Source of the DNA: Clostridium sp. CF012
Lineage (GTDB): Bacteria > Bacillota > Clostridia > Clostridiales > Clostridiaceae
Length of the DNA: 64,000 nt
Assembly (NCBI RefSeq): GCF_018861755.1
Contig: NZ_JAHLEF010000010.1
Span: 62,001 to 126,000, forward strand
Direction: 5' to 3'
Shown: piece after piece, positions 45,497 through 54,805 of the stretch
How positions within the stretch are numbered: position 1 is the stretch's first letter
Layout of the letters: every line of letters begins with the position of its first letter
The notes under the pieces: model-generated
Seen by the model: the letters and a program-made list of their open reading frames with translations, nothing else
What the model was told of the DNA's origin: nothing
Database searches by the model: none
Position numbers and translations under genes: made by a program

Positions 45497-45525
45497 TTGA
45501 CACGAAAATAACAAAGTGCTATTCT
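45497..45525 (+). promoter_or_regulatory. Sigma-A promoter of the riboflavin operon
   Basis: TTGACA (45497-45502), 17 bp, TATTCT (45520-45525), starting the transcript just before the FMN riboswitch. Confidence 0.8.
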
Positions 45526-45543
45526 TAAGTTGAAAATTAAATA

Positions 45544-45651
45544 GATCCTTCAGGGTAGGTGAGATTCCTAACCGGCGGTATAGCCCGCGAGCCGAAAGGT
45601 AGATCTGGTTGGATTCCAGAGCCGACAGTAAAGTCTGGATGAGAGAAGGAG
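45544..45651 (+). promoter_or_regulatory. FMN riboswitch (RFN element)
   Basis: The conserved RFN blocks are visible in order: TCCTTCAGGGTAGGTG, ATTCCTAACCGGCGGTA, AGCCCGCGAGCC, GATCTGGTTGGATTCCAGAGCC, GACAGTAAAGTCTGGATG and AGAGAAGGA closing the P1 stem. FMN binding is expected to lower expression of ribDEBAH through the terminator at 45746. Confidence 0.95.
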
Positions 45652-45745
45652 CGTAATGATAGATATGAGAGGTTTTTATTTATTAACTATGAAGATAGTT
45701 GTGAATATGCTTTTGTATTTTGATATTAAATATATTAAGCTTATT

Positions 45746-45780
45746 AAGCCCTGAAAACATTGTTTTCAGGGCTTTTATTA
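45746..45780 (+). terminator. Riboswitch-controlled terminator
   Basis: AAGCCCTGAAAACA (45746-45759) pairs with TGTTTTCAGGGCTT (45761-45774), followed by TTATTAATTT. It lies about 95 bp after the riboswitch and 95 bp before ribD. Confidence 0.85.
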
Positions 45781-45874
45781 ATTTATATGATTTTATTTAA
45801 TTAAAGATATGCATACTAAGAAAAGAAATACAAATTAAGACTTACATTACAATTATAGAATTAGGGGTGGTAAT

Positions 45875-46972
45875 TTGGACAATTATTATATGAAAAGAGC
45901 ACTTGAATTATCTAAAAAAGCAGTAGGATTCGTAAATCCCAACCCACTAGTGGGTGCTGTTATTGTAAAAGACAATAGAATAATCGGTGAAGGATATCAT
46001 GAATATTTTGGTGGACCACATGCGGAAGTAAATGCTTTTAAAAATGCCAACGAAGATGTAGAGGGTGCAACCATGTACGTAACTTTGGAGCCTTGCTCTC
46101 ACTATGGTAAAACCCCGCCCTGTGCTGATGCTATAGTGAAGAATAAAATATCTAAAGTTGTAATTGGAATGATAGACCCTAACCCATTGGTTGCAGGTAG
46201 AGGCATAGAAATCCTTAGAAAAAGCGGTATAGAAGTGACTACAGGCATAATGGAAAAAGAAATAATGAAAACAAATGAAATTTTTATAAAGTACATAAGT
46301 TCGAAACAACCATTTTGTATAATGAAAACTGCTATGACTCTAGACGGAAAAATAGCAACCGCTACTGGTGATTCAAAGTGGATAAGTAATGAAAAATCTA
46401 GAGCATATGTGCATGAATTAAGACAAAGGGTAACTGGAATTATGGTGGGGATTGGAACAATACTTACGGATGACCCGGAGCTTACAACAAGAAGAGAGGG
46501 TTTGATTAGCTTAAACCCCACTAGAATAATTATAGATAGTAGGGCAAGAATACCCTTAGAGGCAAAGGTATTAAAATGCGATGAAAAAACAAAAACTATT
46601 ATCGTTACAACAGAATTTGCAGATAAGAGTAAAATCGAAGCTATAAAACAAAAGGGTGCAGAGGTTATTGTAACTCATAGTAAAAATAATTGGGTGGATT
46701 TGAAACATTTAATGACTGTGCTAGGTGAAATGGGAATAGATAGTATTCTACTCGAGGGCGGAAGCACTATAAATTATTCGGCAATAGAGGCAGGTATAGT
46801 TGATAAAATAATTACATTTATTTCTCCAAAAATATTTGGGGGAACTTCTAGTAAAACAACTGTAGGAGGCAAGGGAATAGAACATGTGAAAGATTCTATT
46901 GCGCTTCGGGATATTGAAATAACTAGATTTGATGAAGACATTATGATTGAGGGTTATGTTAAGAAAGTTTAA
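45875..46972 (+). CDS. ribD: Bifunctional riboflavin deaminase/reductase
   Basis: Deaminates and reduces the pyrimidine intermediate after GTP opening. The 365-residue protein has an N-terminal zinc deaminase domain (GGPHAEVNAF near 45; TLEPCSHYGKTPPC near 68) and a C-terminal reductase domain (MKTAMTLDGKIATATGDSKW near 148; LLEGGSTINYSAIEAG near 290). TTG 45875 is the start: TAGGGGTGG is well spaced and no earlier ATG fits. First gene of ribDEBAH. Confidence 0.95.
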   Translation: MDNYYMKRALELSKKAVGFVNPNPLVGAVIVKDNRIIGEGYHEYFGGPHAEVNAFKNANEDVEGATMYVTLEPCSHYGKTPPCADAIVKNKISKVVIGMIDPNPLVAGRGIEILRKSGIEVTTGIMEKEIMKTNEIFIKYISSKQPFCIMKTAMTLDGKIATATGDSKWISNEKSRAYVHELRQRVTGIMVGIGTILTDDPELTTRREGLISLNPTRIIIDSRARIPLEAKVLKCDEKTKTIIVTTEFADKSKIEAIKQKGAEVIVTHSKNNWVDLKHLMTVLGEMGIDSILLEGGSTINYSAIEAGIVDKIITFISPKIFGGTSSKTTVGGKGIEHVKDSIALRDIEITRFDEDIMIEGYVKKV

Positions 46973-47005
46973 AGGTTGATTAAGCTATTATAAGGAGGTG
47001 AATAG

Positions 47006-47653
47006 ATGTTTACAGGTTTAATTGAGGAAATTGGGGAGATAAAGACAATTGAAAAAGGCGCAAAGTCTGCGAGAATTACAATAAAAGCCACAAAGATTCT
47101 TTACGGCACAAAGATCGGTGATAGCATTAATACCAATGGAGTGTGTCTTACTGTAACAGAATTCAATAAAAATAGTTTTAGTGTAGATGTAATGGCGGAG
47201 ACTATAAGAAGCAGTAATTTAGGAAAATTGAAACCTGGTTTCACCGTTAATTTAGAAAGGGCACTTATGGCTAGTGACAGATTAGGGGGCCATATAGTAA
47301 GTGGACACATTGATGGAATAGGAACCATTGTAGATTTTTATAAGGAAGACAATGCCACTTGGGTGTCCGTAGAAACTACAGAGGATATATTAAAATATAT
47401 TGTACATAAAGGTTCAATAACCATTGATGGCATTAGTTTAACTGTAGCGTATGTGGACGCCCAAAAATTTAAAGTATCAATTATACCTCATACAAAGGGT
47501 GAAACAACACTATTAAATAAGAATATAGGTGATGAGGTAAATCTCGAAAGTGATATGTTGGCAAAATATGTTGAAAAATTATTGAAATATGGAGAAGTCC
47601 CAAAAGAAAAAAAACCTATTAGTAGGGATTTTCTTCTAGAGCATGGATTTTAA
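47006..47653 (+). CDS. ribE: Riboflavin synthase, alpha chain
   Basis: Makes riboflavin from two 6,7-dimethyl-8-ribityllumazines. The 215-residue protein shows the two Lum-binding repeats: MFTGLIEEIG.. with NTNGVCLTV near 47, and GHIVSGHIDGIG near 97 with ITIDGISLTV near 142. AAGGAGGTG is the ribosome site. Second gene of the operon. Confidence 0.95.
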   Translation: MFTGLIEEIGEIKTIEKGAKSARITIKATKILYGTKIGDSINTNGVCLTVTEFNKNSFSVDVMAETIRSSNLGKLKPGFTVNLERALMASDRLGGHIVSGHIDGIGTIVDFYKEDNATWVSVETTEDILKYIVHKGSITIDGISLTVAYVDAQKFKVSIIPHTKGETTLLNKNIGDEVNLESDMLAKYVEKLLKYGEVPKEKKPISRDFLLEHGF

Positions 47654-47705
47654 TAAATTACTTACAAGGTGGATCATTAACTAAAAAAAATTAAGGGGTG
47701 TAAGG

Positions 47706-48908
47706 ATGTTTAAATTTAACACTATTGAAGAAGCACTAGAAGATGTTAAAAATGGGAAAATGATTGTGGTGGTAGATGACGAGGATAGGGAAAATGAAGG
47801 AGATATAATAATAGCTGCGGAAAAAGCTACTAAGGAAAATATAAATTTTATGGCTACCTATGCTCGTGGACTTATATGCATGCCTACAACTAAAGAAAGA
47901 TTAGATAAATTAAATATAAAACAAATGGTTACAAACAATACTGATGTTCATGGAACAGCATTTACAGTTTCTATTGATGCCATCGATACTACTACAGGAA
48001 TATCCGCAGCAGAAAGAGCAACCACTATATTAAAAGTAATAGATCCTCAGGCTTCTTCAAAGGATTTTAATAGACCGGGTCACGTATTTCCTCTAGCAGC
48101 AAGAGAAGGCGGAGTATTAAAAAGGGCTGGACATACTGAAGCAGCAGTAGATATGGCAAGGCTTTCTGGATTATATCCTGCAGGGGTAATTTGCGAAATT
48201 ATGAATGAAGATGGATCAATGGCTAGGGTTCCAGAGCTTATGGAATATGTGAAAAAACATGAACTTAAAATAATTACTATAGTAGATTTAATTGCATATA
48301 GAAGAAAAACTGAATGCCTTGTAGAAATGGTTACAGAAGCTAAAATGCCAACTAAATTTGGAGAATTTAAAATATATGGCTTTGTCAATAAAATAAATGG
48401 AGAGCATCATGTAGCGTTAGTTAAAGGTGAAATAGACAGTAATAAACCTGTACTTGTCAGGGTACACTCTGAGTGTCTTACTGGGGATGCACTAGGGTCT
48501 ATGAGATGTGATTGTGGGCAGCAATACGATGCAGCTATGAAAGCAATAGCAAAGCAGGAGTGTGGAATTTTAGTTTATATGAGGCAAGAAGGACGCGGAA
48601 TAGGATTAATCAATAAGTTAAAGGCTTATGAGCTTCAAGACAAAGGAATGGACACCGTAGAAGCAAATATAGCTTTGGGGTTTCCGGCAGATATGAGAGA
48701 TTATGGTATAGGAGCTCAGATATTGGAACTGCTCGGAGCCAAAAAGATAAGAATGATGACTAACAATCCTAAAAAAATAACAGGTGTTTCAGGTTATGGA
48801 ATTGAAATAGTTGAAAGAGTAGCTATAGAGATGAATCATAATGAAAGAAATAAATTTTATCTAGAAACTAAAAAGAAAAAAATGGGTCATTTACTTAAAT
48901 TAAAATAA
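47706..48908 (+). CDS. ribBA: Bifunctional DHBP synthase / GTP cyclohydrolase II
   Basis: Supplies both precursors of lumazine. The 400-residue protein has the RibB half ([20 protein letters not shown] near 22; [15 protein letters not shown] near 125; [13 protein letters not shown] near 145) and the RibA half from ~205 ([20 protein letters not shown] near 255, with the three zinc cysteines; [13 protein letters not shown] near 294). Both active sites look complete. TAAGGGGTGTAAGG precedes the ATG. Confidence 0.95.
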   Translation: MFKFNTIEEALEDVKNGKMIVVVDDEDRENEGDIIIAAEKATKENINFMATYARGLICMPTTKERLDKLNIKQMVTNNTDVHGTAFTVSIDAIDTTTGISAAERATTILKVIDPQASSKDFNRPGHVFPLAAREGGVLKRAGHTEAAVDMARLSGLYPAGVICEIMNEDGSMARVPELMEYVKKHELKIITIVDLIAYRRKTECLVEMVTEAKMPTKFGEFKIYGFVNKINGEHHVALVKGEIDSNKPVLVRVHSECLTGDALGSMRCDCGQQYDAAMKAIAKQECGILVYMRQEGRGIGLINKLKAYELQDKGMDTVEANIALGFPADMRDYGIGAQILELLGAKKIRMMTNNPKKITGVSGYGIEIVERVAIEMNHNERNKFYLETKKKKMGHLLKLK

Positions 48909-48977
48909 ATATAAGATATTTATTTTATGGGAATATACAAAAATATAAAATATTATAAATTAATTGGAGGAATAGAC

Positions 48978-49439
48978 ATGAAAACATATGAAGGTAAACT
49001 AATAGCAGAGGGTTTAAAATTTGGAATTATAGTTGCGAGATTTAATGAGTTTATAGGTGGTAAATTATTATCAGGAGCACTAGATGGATTAAAACGTCAC
49101 GGTGTCGAAGAGGAAGATATTGAAATCGCATGGGTGCCTGGTGCATTTGAGATGCCTCTAATTGCAAAAAAGATGGCTAAGTCTGGCAAGTATGATGGTG
49201 TAATATGTTTAGGAGCAGTTATAAGAGGTGCTACACCTCATTTTGAATATGTATCAGGTGAAGTTACTAAAGGAATTGCCTCTGTATCGTTAGAAACAGG
49301 AGTTCCAGTTATTTTTGGAGTGCTTACTACTGAGAGTATTGAGCAAGCAATTGAAAGAGCAGGTACAAAATCTGGTAACAAAGGCTATGATGCTGCGGTG
49401 ACTGCAATAGAAATGGCAAATTTATTAAAAGAAATATAG
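48978..49439 (+). CDS. ribH: 6,7-dimethyl-8-ribityllumazine synthase
   Basis: Condenses the RibBA and RibD products. The 153-residue protein has [12 protein letters not shown] near 16, [15 protein letters not shown] near 52, [15 protein letters not shown] near 77 and [16 protein letters not shown] near 112. ATG 48978 follows TTGGAGGAATAG; an in-frame ATG 17 codons up has no site. Last gene of the operon, followed directly by a long hairpin element. Confidence 0.95.
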   Translation: MKTYEGKLIAEGLKFGIIVARFNEFIGGKLLSGALDGLKRHGVEEEDIEIAWVPGAFEMPLIAKKMAKSGKYDGVICLGAVIRGATPHFEYVSGEVTKGIASVSLETGVPVIFGVLTTESIEQAIERAGTKSGNKGYDAAVTAIEMANLLKEI

Positions 49440-49450
49440 GTTAAAAAAGG

Positions 49451-49691
49451 TATGAAATTTCTCCTACGTGCCTTGCAAAAGAGCTTTAAACTTGAAATTT
49501 GATTAAGAAATTCTAATCTTTTGCAAATATAAAATGATCTAACGCTCACATTCGGCGTCCTGCCTCAGGTTCGCTAGCCTGACGTCCTGTCAGGCTTACG
49601 ATAATTTTATATTTGCAAAAGAAGAATTTATAAATCAAATTTCAATAGTTTCTACGCTTCTTATTGCAAGTCACTTCGGAGAAATTTCATA
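49451..49691. repeat. 241-bp long imperfect palindrome (hairpin element)
   Basis: The left half TATGAAATTTCTCC..CTTGCAA..GAAATTTGAT..AAATTCT..CTTTTGCAAATATAAAAT is mirrored by the right half (ends at GGAGAAATTTCATA, 49678-49691). Arms of ~95 bp with scattered mismatches flank a GC-rich core (49541-49600) holding GCCTGAC/GTCAGGC. No gene. It lies 12 bp after ribH and could end transcription or be a MITE. Confidence 0.75.
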
Positions 49692-49795
49692 ACTTAATTT
49701 CTTACTATATTTCTAAGGGCCAGTCCTGGGATGCTTAAGAAAAAAATCTAAACTTTTGATTTAACTAGTGTTTTATTCAGTTCTCTGGGTGTTTT

Positions 49796-49836
49796 TTAGG
49801 GGCACATAGCAATTATTAATTGTTATGTGCCCCTAA
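49796..49836. terminator. Hairpin upstream of the 101-residue membrane protein gene
   Basis: TTAGGGGCACATAGCAATTA (49796-49815) pairs with TAATTGTTATGTGCCCCTAA (49817-49836), one mismatch. T-run on the left side only, so it would act best for minus-strand transcripts. Confidence 0.5.
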
Positions 49837-49843
49837 GTTGCTT

Positions 49844-49871
49844 TTGTCTTTGCGAACGTTTATGATATAAT
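49844..49871 (+). promoter_or_regulatory. Likely promoter for the small membrane protein gene
   Basis: TTGTCT (49844-49849), 16 bp, TATAAT (49866-49871), about 45 bp before ATG 49916. Confidence 0.5.
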
Positions 49872-49915
49872 ATTTTTAATATAGTAAAAGATAGATAGTG
49901 TGGGGGGGATTTGGA

Positions 49916-50221
49916 ATGGGACAGGGAGATAGTGTTTTTACTATTATATTTGTTATGATGGGTGCCGCTACTATTGTTTCTGGTTTAAATTTTGAAAAGA
50001 AGCATGGTGAAAAGTATAAGGGGTCAAATAAAGGGGAATATATAAAACTAAATAAAGTTGTTTTAATTTTAATAGGTGGGATAATTTTATTTGGCACTTT
50101 CCTCGGACAGGGGATACCTCTATTAAAAGATATTATATCAAATATAACCATAGGTAGTTTATTTATCATATGGATTATTTATTCAGTAATATCAAAAAAA
50201 AGATTTTCAAATAAGAGATAA
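49916..50221 (+). CDS. Small membrane protein
   Basis: A 101-residue protein with three hydrophobic helices (SVFTIIFVMMGAATIVSGL near 5-23; VVLILIGGIILFGTFLG near 48-65; GSLFIIWIIYSVI near 80-93) and a basic C-terminus (SKKRFSNKR). ATG 49916 is preferred; the GTG six codons up lies inside the G-rich ribosome site (TGGGGGGGAT). Not recognised. Confidence 0.65.
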   Translation: MGQGDSVFTIIFVMMGAATIVSGLNFEKKHGEKYKGSNKGEYIKLNKVVLILIGGIILFGTFLGQGIPLLKDIISNITIGSLFIIWIIYSVISKKRFSNKR

Positions 50222-50269
50222 TTAAATAAACAGATTGGAAGTTTAAAACTTCCAATCTGTTTATTTAAT
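50221..50269. terminator. Palindromic terminator between convergent genes
   Basis: ATTAAATAAACAGATTGGAA (50221-50240) GTTT pairs with AAACTTCCAATCTGTTTATTTAAT (50246-50269), a perfect stem shared by the small membrane protein and the diguanylate cyclase. Confidence 0.85.
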
Positions 50270-51356
50270 TTAACGCTATGGTAGGCTGGCATACTTTGTT
50301 TCTCCCAGAATGTTTAGCGGAATATAATGCATTATCGGCCTCTCTAACAAGAACTTCCAAATCGGATACATTGTCAGGATAAGTAGCAGCACCTACAGAA
50401 ATAGAAATATTAATTTTAATTTCATTAGATATAATAAATTCATGGGTTTCTACAGCTATCCTTAAGCGCTCTGCAACTTCCATGGCCTGGAGGCTTGGAC
50501 AATCAGGCAAGATAACAGAAAATTCTTCCCCTCCAATTCTAGATACAATATCGAAACTTCTACAAAAGGTAGATAATATGGTGCCTAATTGCTGTAATAC
50601 AGAATCGCCGGCTAAATGGCCATAAGTGTCATTTACTTTTTTAAAAAAATCTATATCGATAATTAGGATAGACAAACGTTCATTCTTATCATTAACATTT
50701 AAAAAACACTGGTTTAGTGCATTATCGAATTGTCTAACGTTATTTAAACCAGTAAGAAAATCTATAGTTGACTCTTGTTCTAGTCTATTAAGCAGCTTAA
50801 TTGAAGTATTCATGTAATTAGAAATATAGTAAGCTAGAATTCCAATAATAGAAGAGCTAAGCCAAAAATAAATAAGGGTATGACGAAGTGCTGTTGAATC
50901 TTTAATAGTTAATAAAAATGTACTGGTAATAATTGTGGAGGCTATAAAGTTCATATAGTTAAACTTATTAAAATTAGTTATGTTTAATTTTGATATCAAA
51001 GCACAAGCAATGGCAACAATTAAGAGGTTAATAGAGGCTATTATAGCGGCGGTACTTAAACCAAAGTAGATCATCCTAAATATGGCGATGGTTATCCCCG
51101 TAATAATCGCTGCAAATCCACCGGCATAAAGAGAGGCGAGTAGTATGGCGATATGACGAAAATCCATAATTACTGTAGGTGTAACATTTACGGTAAATAA
51201 CATCAAGATAATTCCTAGTATTCCTTGTGTCAATCCAAATAAGAATTTATCTTTATAGGACCTTGATAAGTTTAGAAAATTTCTTTTAAATACTTGACTG
51301 CTTATAAAAATAAAAGAAATTAGTATTGTGCCGTTAATAAATAAATCCTTTAACAT
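50265..51356 (-). CDS. Membrane diguanylate cyclase (5TM-LYT sensor, GGDEF)
   Basis: About 363 residues. The N-terminal ~190 hold six hydrophobic segments of the 5TMR-LYT kind (..DFRHIAILLASLYAGGFAAI.. near 62). The GGDEF domain begins at STIDFLTGLNNVRQFD near 200, with active loop RIGGEEFSVILPD near 285, so c-di-GMP synthesis is likely; no RxxD inhibitory site is evident before it. ATG 51356 follows GAGAGGGG; 14 in-frame codons upstream lack a site. Confidence 0.9.
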   Translation of the reverse strand: MLKDLFINGTILISFIFISSQVFKRNFLNLSRSYKDKFLFGLTQGILGIILMLFTVNVTPTVIMDFRHIAILLASLYAGGFAAIITGITIAIFRMIYFGLSTAAIIASINLLIVAIACALISKLNITNFNKFNYMNFIASTIITSTFLLTIKDSTALRHTLIYFWLSSSIIGILAYYISNYMNTSIKLLNRLEQESTIDFLTGLNNVRQFDNALNQCFLNVNDKNERLSILIIDIDFFKKVNDTYGHLAGDSVLQQLGTILSTFCRSFDIVSRIGGEEFSVILPDCPSLQAMEVAERLRIAVETHEFIISNEIKINISISVGAATYPDNVSDLEVLVREADNALYSAKHSGRNKVCQPTIALN

Positions 51357-51398
51357 GATGTAGCCCCTCTCAAAATAAAATATGCATAATAGTTCCAA

Positions 51399-51440
51399 CT
51401 AAAAAAACTACTATATAATATTATATAGTAGTTTTTTTAG
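51399..51440 (-). terminator. Terminator of the HAD phosphatase gene
   Basis: CTAAAAAAACTACTATATAA (51399-51418) and its exact complement (51421-51440), with T-run on either strand. Confidence 0.85.
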
Positions 51441-51486
51441 CAAATCAAAGGTTATTTGGGAGAAAAAGCAAGAATAAATGGATATA

Positions 51487-52215
51487 TTATATTTTAATGT
51501 GTTCTGGGCGTAGATTATATACCACATCTTTTCTTTCAAGTATTATATTAATTTTTTCTTTTAATCCATCATCCTCTAGAATCATTAGTAAAAGTTCTTT
51601 AGTAGGGTTAATTACTGTAGGATTGCTAATTAACTTTAACATATTGTAATCCCCAGAAGTATCTCCATAAGCATAACTCTGCTGCAAATCAATATTATAT
51701 TTACAAACGAAATTTTCTATGGCAGTTTGTTTACTAACGCTGTCCCACATAGGAATAATTTTACCCGTATAAATATTGTTTTCATTCAATACATACTTTG
51801 TTCCAATATAATCATCAAAACCGTATTTTATAGACATTTCCCGTACAAGTTCAATGGGGCTACCTGATATGGTAATAATTATATGACCCTGATCCTTATG
51901 CCATTTAATTCTATCACGGGTGTAGGTGTAAACTCTATCTCCCTTTTGCTTTATTATTTGGCTAGCAATAAATTCAATTTGACAGCTATGAAGACCAATT
52001 ATGGCTTCACTATATATATCAGCCATTTTGAGTAGGTAATTATCATAATTTCCTATTCTCTTATCCCATTTAACATAAAAGGGTTTTACTTCTTTGTACC
52101 ATTTATCATTTTCTATAAGTTCGCTTTTGATTAATTTTTTAAATACCTCTGTAATTAAACCTTCCCTATAGAGAGTACCATCAATATCAAAGAAAGCAGC
52201 TATTCTTTTTTCCAA
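51487..52215 (-). CDS. HAD-IB phosphatase
   Basis: About 242 residues. HAD motifs: FFDIDGTLYREG near 8 (nucleophile Asp), TISGSPIELVRE near 117 and YAYGDTSGDYNML near 190. The closest families are phosphoserine-phosphatase-like HAD-IB enzymes; substrate unknown. The start is most likely TTG at 52215, with GGAGGTG seven bases upstream. It follows the cyclo-ligase gene by 17 bp and is probably cotranscribed. Confidence 0.85.
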   Translation of the reverse strand: MEKRIAAFFDIDGTLYREGLITEVFKKLIKSELIENDKWYKEVKPFYVKWDKRIGNYDNYLLKMADIYSEAIIGLHSCQIEFIASQIIKQKGDRVYTYTRDRIKWHKDQGHIIITISGSPIELVREMSIKYGFDDYIGTKYVLNENNIYTGKIIPMWDSVSKQTAIENFVCKYNIDLQQSYAYGDTSGDYNMLKLISNPTVINPTKELLLMILEDDGLKEKINIILERKDVVYNLRPEHIKI

Positions 52216-52232
52216 AGGGTTCACCTCCAACA

Positions 52233-52817
52233 CTAGTATAATTTAGTTATTATTCTTTTTTCAGTGATTATGAAATCTAAAGGCACATCATAAACACCTG
52301 TGGGGATTTCATTAATTACTTGATAATCATAAGCTATACCTATAGTAGAGGTGTTTTCCACTCTTTTAGGTAAGAACCTATCATAATAGCCTGCACCAAA
52401 GCCTATCCTATTGCAATGCTCATCAAATACTACGCCAGGAACTATGATTAAATCTATATCCTCCATACAAACTTTTTTTAATAAATCATGTTTTGGCTCC
52501 ATAATACCAAAAGTAGATTTAGTAAGATCATTCGTTAGATTATTTATTTCAAAAGGTATTATTTCTCGCGTCGCATTTATACAATAGGGTATAATTACTT
52601 TCTTACCATTATCTAAACACCACTTAGCAAGGGTATATGTATTAACTTCATTACCGAAACTTAAGTATAACATAATATTTTTGCAATTTATAAATTCCGG
52701 TAATTCCATAATTGTTCCAATAATTTTATTACTAAAAGCACTTACATTTTCAACCTTCATGCTTTTTCTTTGAATAAGCATATTTTTTCTTAAATCATTT
52801 TTAAGATTATTTTCCAT
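52233..52817 (-). CDS. 5-formyltetrahydrofolate cyclo-ligase
   Basis: Recycles 5-formyl-THF to 5,10-methenyl-THF with ATP. The 194-residue protein has RKNMLIQRKSM near 11, IMLYLSFGNEVNT near 47, ITPYCIN-type segment (VIIPYCINATREIIPFEI), IVPGVVFDEHCNRIGFGAGY near 128 and YYDRFLP. ATG 52817 follows TTGGAGGTA; five extra in-frame codons upstream would cover the site. Confidence 0.92.
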   Translation of the reverse strand: MENNLKNDLRKNMLIQRKSMKVENVSAFSNKIIGTIMELPEFINCKNIMLYLSFGNEVNTYTLAKWCLDNGKKVIIPYCINATREIIPFEINNLTNDLTKSTFGIMEPKHDLLKKVCMEDIDLIIVPGVVFDEHCNRIGFGAGYYDRFLPKRVENTSTIGIAYDYQVINEIPTGVYDVPLDFIITEKRIITKLY

Positions 52818-53200
52818 AAATACCTCCAACAATTATAGTATTATAAATATAGCAATTCATTTTGGTATAAAATTTTTATACTCAATAAAATTTATGTAAT
52901 TATAACATATGTTTTTTATATATGCAATTTGCAGAGGCTAGTATTATTATGTGTTATCTTTGAAAGATAATCATAAAGCATTAAAGCTTGGTAAAATATT
53001 ATATGAAAAAAATGGCAAAGTGGACTAGTTAATTCTAAATTTTATGTATCACATGAAGGTATAAACTAAGAGTCTGTAAAACTCATTATATACTATCTAT
53101 CACACTTCTACATGCTTTCACCTTCATGATTATAAATGTAGAAGAATTCTATGTCTGAAACATTTTAGTTTTATGGTGAGATCTTATTATGAACTAAATA
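52818..53200. other. Intergenic region with gene scraps and a shared 20-mer
   Basis: No intact gene. Near 52970-53029 a start-less frame reads DNHKALKLGKILYEKNGKVD then stop, like the end of a lost gene. CTTCTACAT (53105-53113) pairs with ATGTAGAAG (53136-53144) around the loop segment TTTCACCTTCATGATTATAA, which also occurs at 19752. Confidence 0.45.
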
Positions 53201-53435
53201 TTTTTTCTTGGATTATGCTAACAAAAAGTATATGTTGCGCAGAATGCATTCGAACAAGCTTTAGTAATTCACAATTTATTTTATTTGCAGGTGCGTAAAG
53301 AAAATCGCATGTTTGAGCGATAGCGAGTTTGCGGTTTTTAGCAACTGTAAATAAAATAAATTTTAGAATTACTTAGCGACGTGAGAGCATTCCAGCAATA
53401 TATACTTTTTAGTTATAGCATAATCCAAGAAAAAA
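53201..53435. repeat. 235-bp long imperfect palindrome (hairpin element)
   Basis: A perfect 20-bp outer stem TTTTTTCTTGGATTATGCTA (53201-53220) and complement (53416-53435), then matching inner blocks (AAAAAGTATAT, GAATGC, AGTAATTC, ATTTATTTTATTT) separated by mismatches, and a core AAATCGCA..GCGATAGCG..TGCGGTTTTT. Same size and plan as the element at 49451 but with different sequence. It ends 23 bp before the namZ stop. Confidence 0.75.
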
Positions 53436-53458
53436 GCTATTGCTTCGAATTTAGATTC

Positions 53459-54676
53459 TTATTTATAAATTAAATACTTTTGTCTTTCTATTTTAAATTC
53501 CTCTAAAGCAGTTTTGTAGGTGGCTTCTATTTGCTGTGGGGTATATCCTTTTTCTAAATAGGTTCCCATCTTATCCGAGCCCATGATTTTATCAAACATT
53601 ATAATGGTTTTACCACTTTTAGGTACTTTGAAATTATTTAATGAATGTGCATATGCGAGAACGTATATGCCTGTTTTAGCTGGGTTAAATTTATGATAAT
53701 CAGTTATTTGAAGTTTTACACCACCAGAATCGACCTTGGTCTCAGGGATAAATTTTACTCCAGGCAAATTAGCGTCGTTTAATAATTTTGCATATTTATC
53801 TGAGTCAATACCAGTACCACCTATCCATTTAAAGAAATCCTGTTGAACTATAGAAGTGCCTTCTCCAATACCAGTTGCAGAATAACTGAAAACTGAATCA
53901 ATATCTGGCATGCGTGGAGAACTTTTAATCCATTTTAATTTCGTATCTTGAAAAACCATATCCCTACTATAGCCTTCCATAGGAACAACGATCAGGTCAG
54001 CGCTGATTTTACGATTGAAAAAATTAGCTAACTCACCAGCTGTCATTCCATGAGATATCGGTAAGTTATCTACACCGACAAAGGTCGTATATTTATCCTC
54101 AAGTATGGGACCATCAACAATTTGTCCACCTATTGGATTTGGTCTATCTAAAACAATAATCGGTTTATTATATTTCGCAGCAGCTACCATGCAGTAGTTT
54201 AATGTGGACATATAGGTATAAGAGCGTGCGCCGATATCTTGAATGTCAAAAATAAGTATGTCCACTTTTGATAGCATGTCTTTAGTAGGCTTTCTTGTAT
54301 CTCCATAAAGGCTATAAACAGGAATGTTTAAGCTAGGGTGTATATAAGATTTTACATAGTCACCGGCCTTAGCTTTTCCATCAATACCATGCTCAGGACC
54401 ATATAAGGCTGTTAAGCTTGCAGATTTATAGTTAGATAGTAGTGTGATTATACTTTCACCACTGCTATTTGCGCCAGTCTGATTAGTAATAAGACCAATT
54501 CTTTTGCCCTTTATAAGTTCACTATGTTTTGTGAATAATAATTCATCACCAAGTTTAAAACTAGGTGTTATATGAGGGGTGAAAATGGTAGATGGTAACT
54601 TACTACCTTTTGAATCTAAAATTAAGAAAATGCAGGTAAATAGTAAAAGTATTAATAGTTTTAAGCTACGTTTCAA
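53459..54676 (-). CDS. namZ: Exo-beta-N-acetylmuramidase (NamZ, DUF1343)
   Basis: Releases MurNAc from the non-reducing ends of peptidoglycan fragments. About 405 residues: a hydrophobic N-terminal signal/anchor (LKLLILLLFTCIFLIL), then DUF1343 motifs GLITNQTGAN near 60, LYGPEHGIDGKAKAGD near 90, DIQDIGARSYTYMSTL near 145, LDRPNPIGG near 178, ISHGMTAGELA near 206 and GEGTSIVQ near 270. TTG 54676 follows AAGGGGGC and matches the signal; the longer frame has no site. It would act outside the cell and supply MurNAc for MurQ. Confidence 0.88.
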   Translation of the reverse strand: MKRSLKLLILLLFTCIFLILDSKGSKLPSTIFTPHITPSFKLGDELLFTKHSELIKGKRIGLITNQTGANSSGESIITLLSNYKSASLTALYGPEHGIDGKAKAGDYVKSYIHPSLNIPVYSLYGDTRKPTKDMLSKVDILIFDIQDIGARSYTYMSTLNYCMVAAAKYNKPIIVLDRPNPIGGQIVDGPILEDKYTTFVGVDNLPISHGMTAGELANFFNRKISADLIVVPMEGYSRDMVFQDTKLKWIKSSPRMPDIDSVFSYSATGIGEGTSIVQQDFFKWIGGTGIDSDKYAKLLNDANLPGVKFIPETKVDSGGVKLQITDYHKFNPAKTGIYVLAYAHSLNNFKVPKSGKTIIMFDKIMGSDKMGTYLEKGYTPQQIEATYKTALEEFKIERQKYLIYK

Positions 54677-54805
54677 TATGAAAGCCCCCTTGCTTGTTTC
54701 TGTTGTTAGATAACAATTATATAATTGATATCTAGGTATCAAATAATACTATAAATTGATTATATTTTATTTTTATAATTTAGTATATAAAAAAGGAGTT
54801 TCAGT

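Noticed and set aside
45947-46521. Minus-strand frames of 120 and 139 codons inside ribD
   Set aside because: ribD is certain from its deaminase and reductase motifs; these frames have no support of their own.
49541-49600. CRISPR-like or tRNA-like segment in the GC-rich core behind ribH
   Set aside because: There is only one copy, no spacer series and no cloverleaf; the core is the tip of a long inverted repeat.
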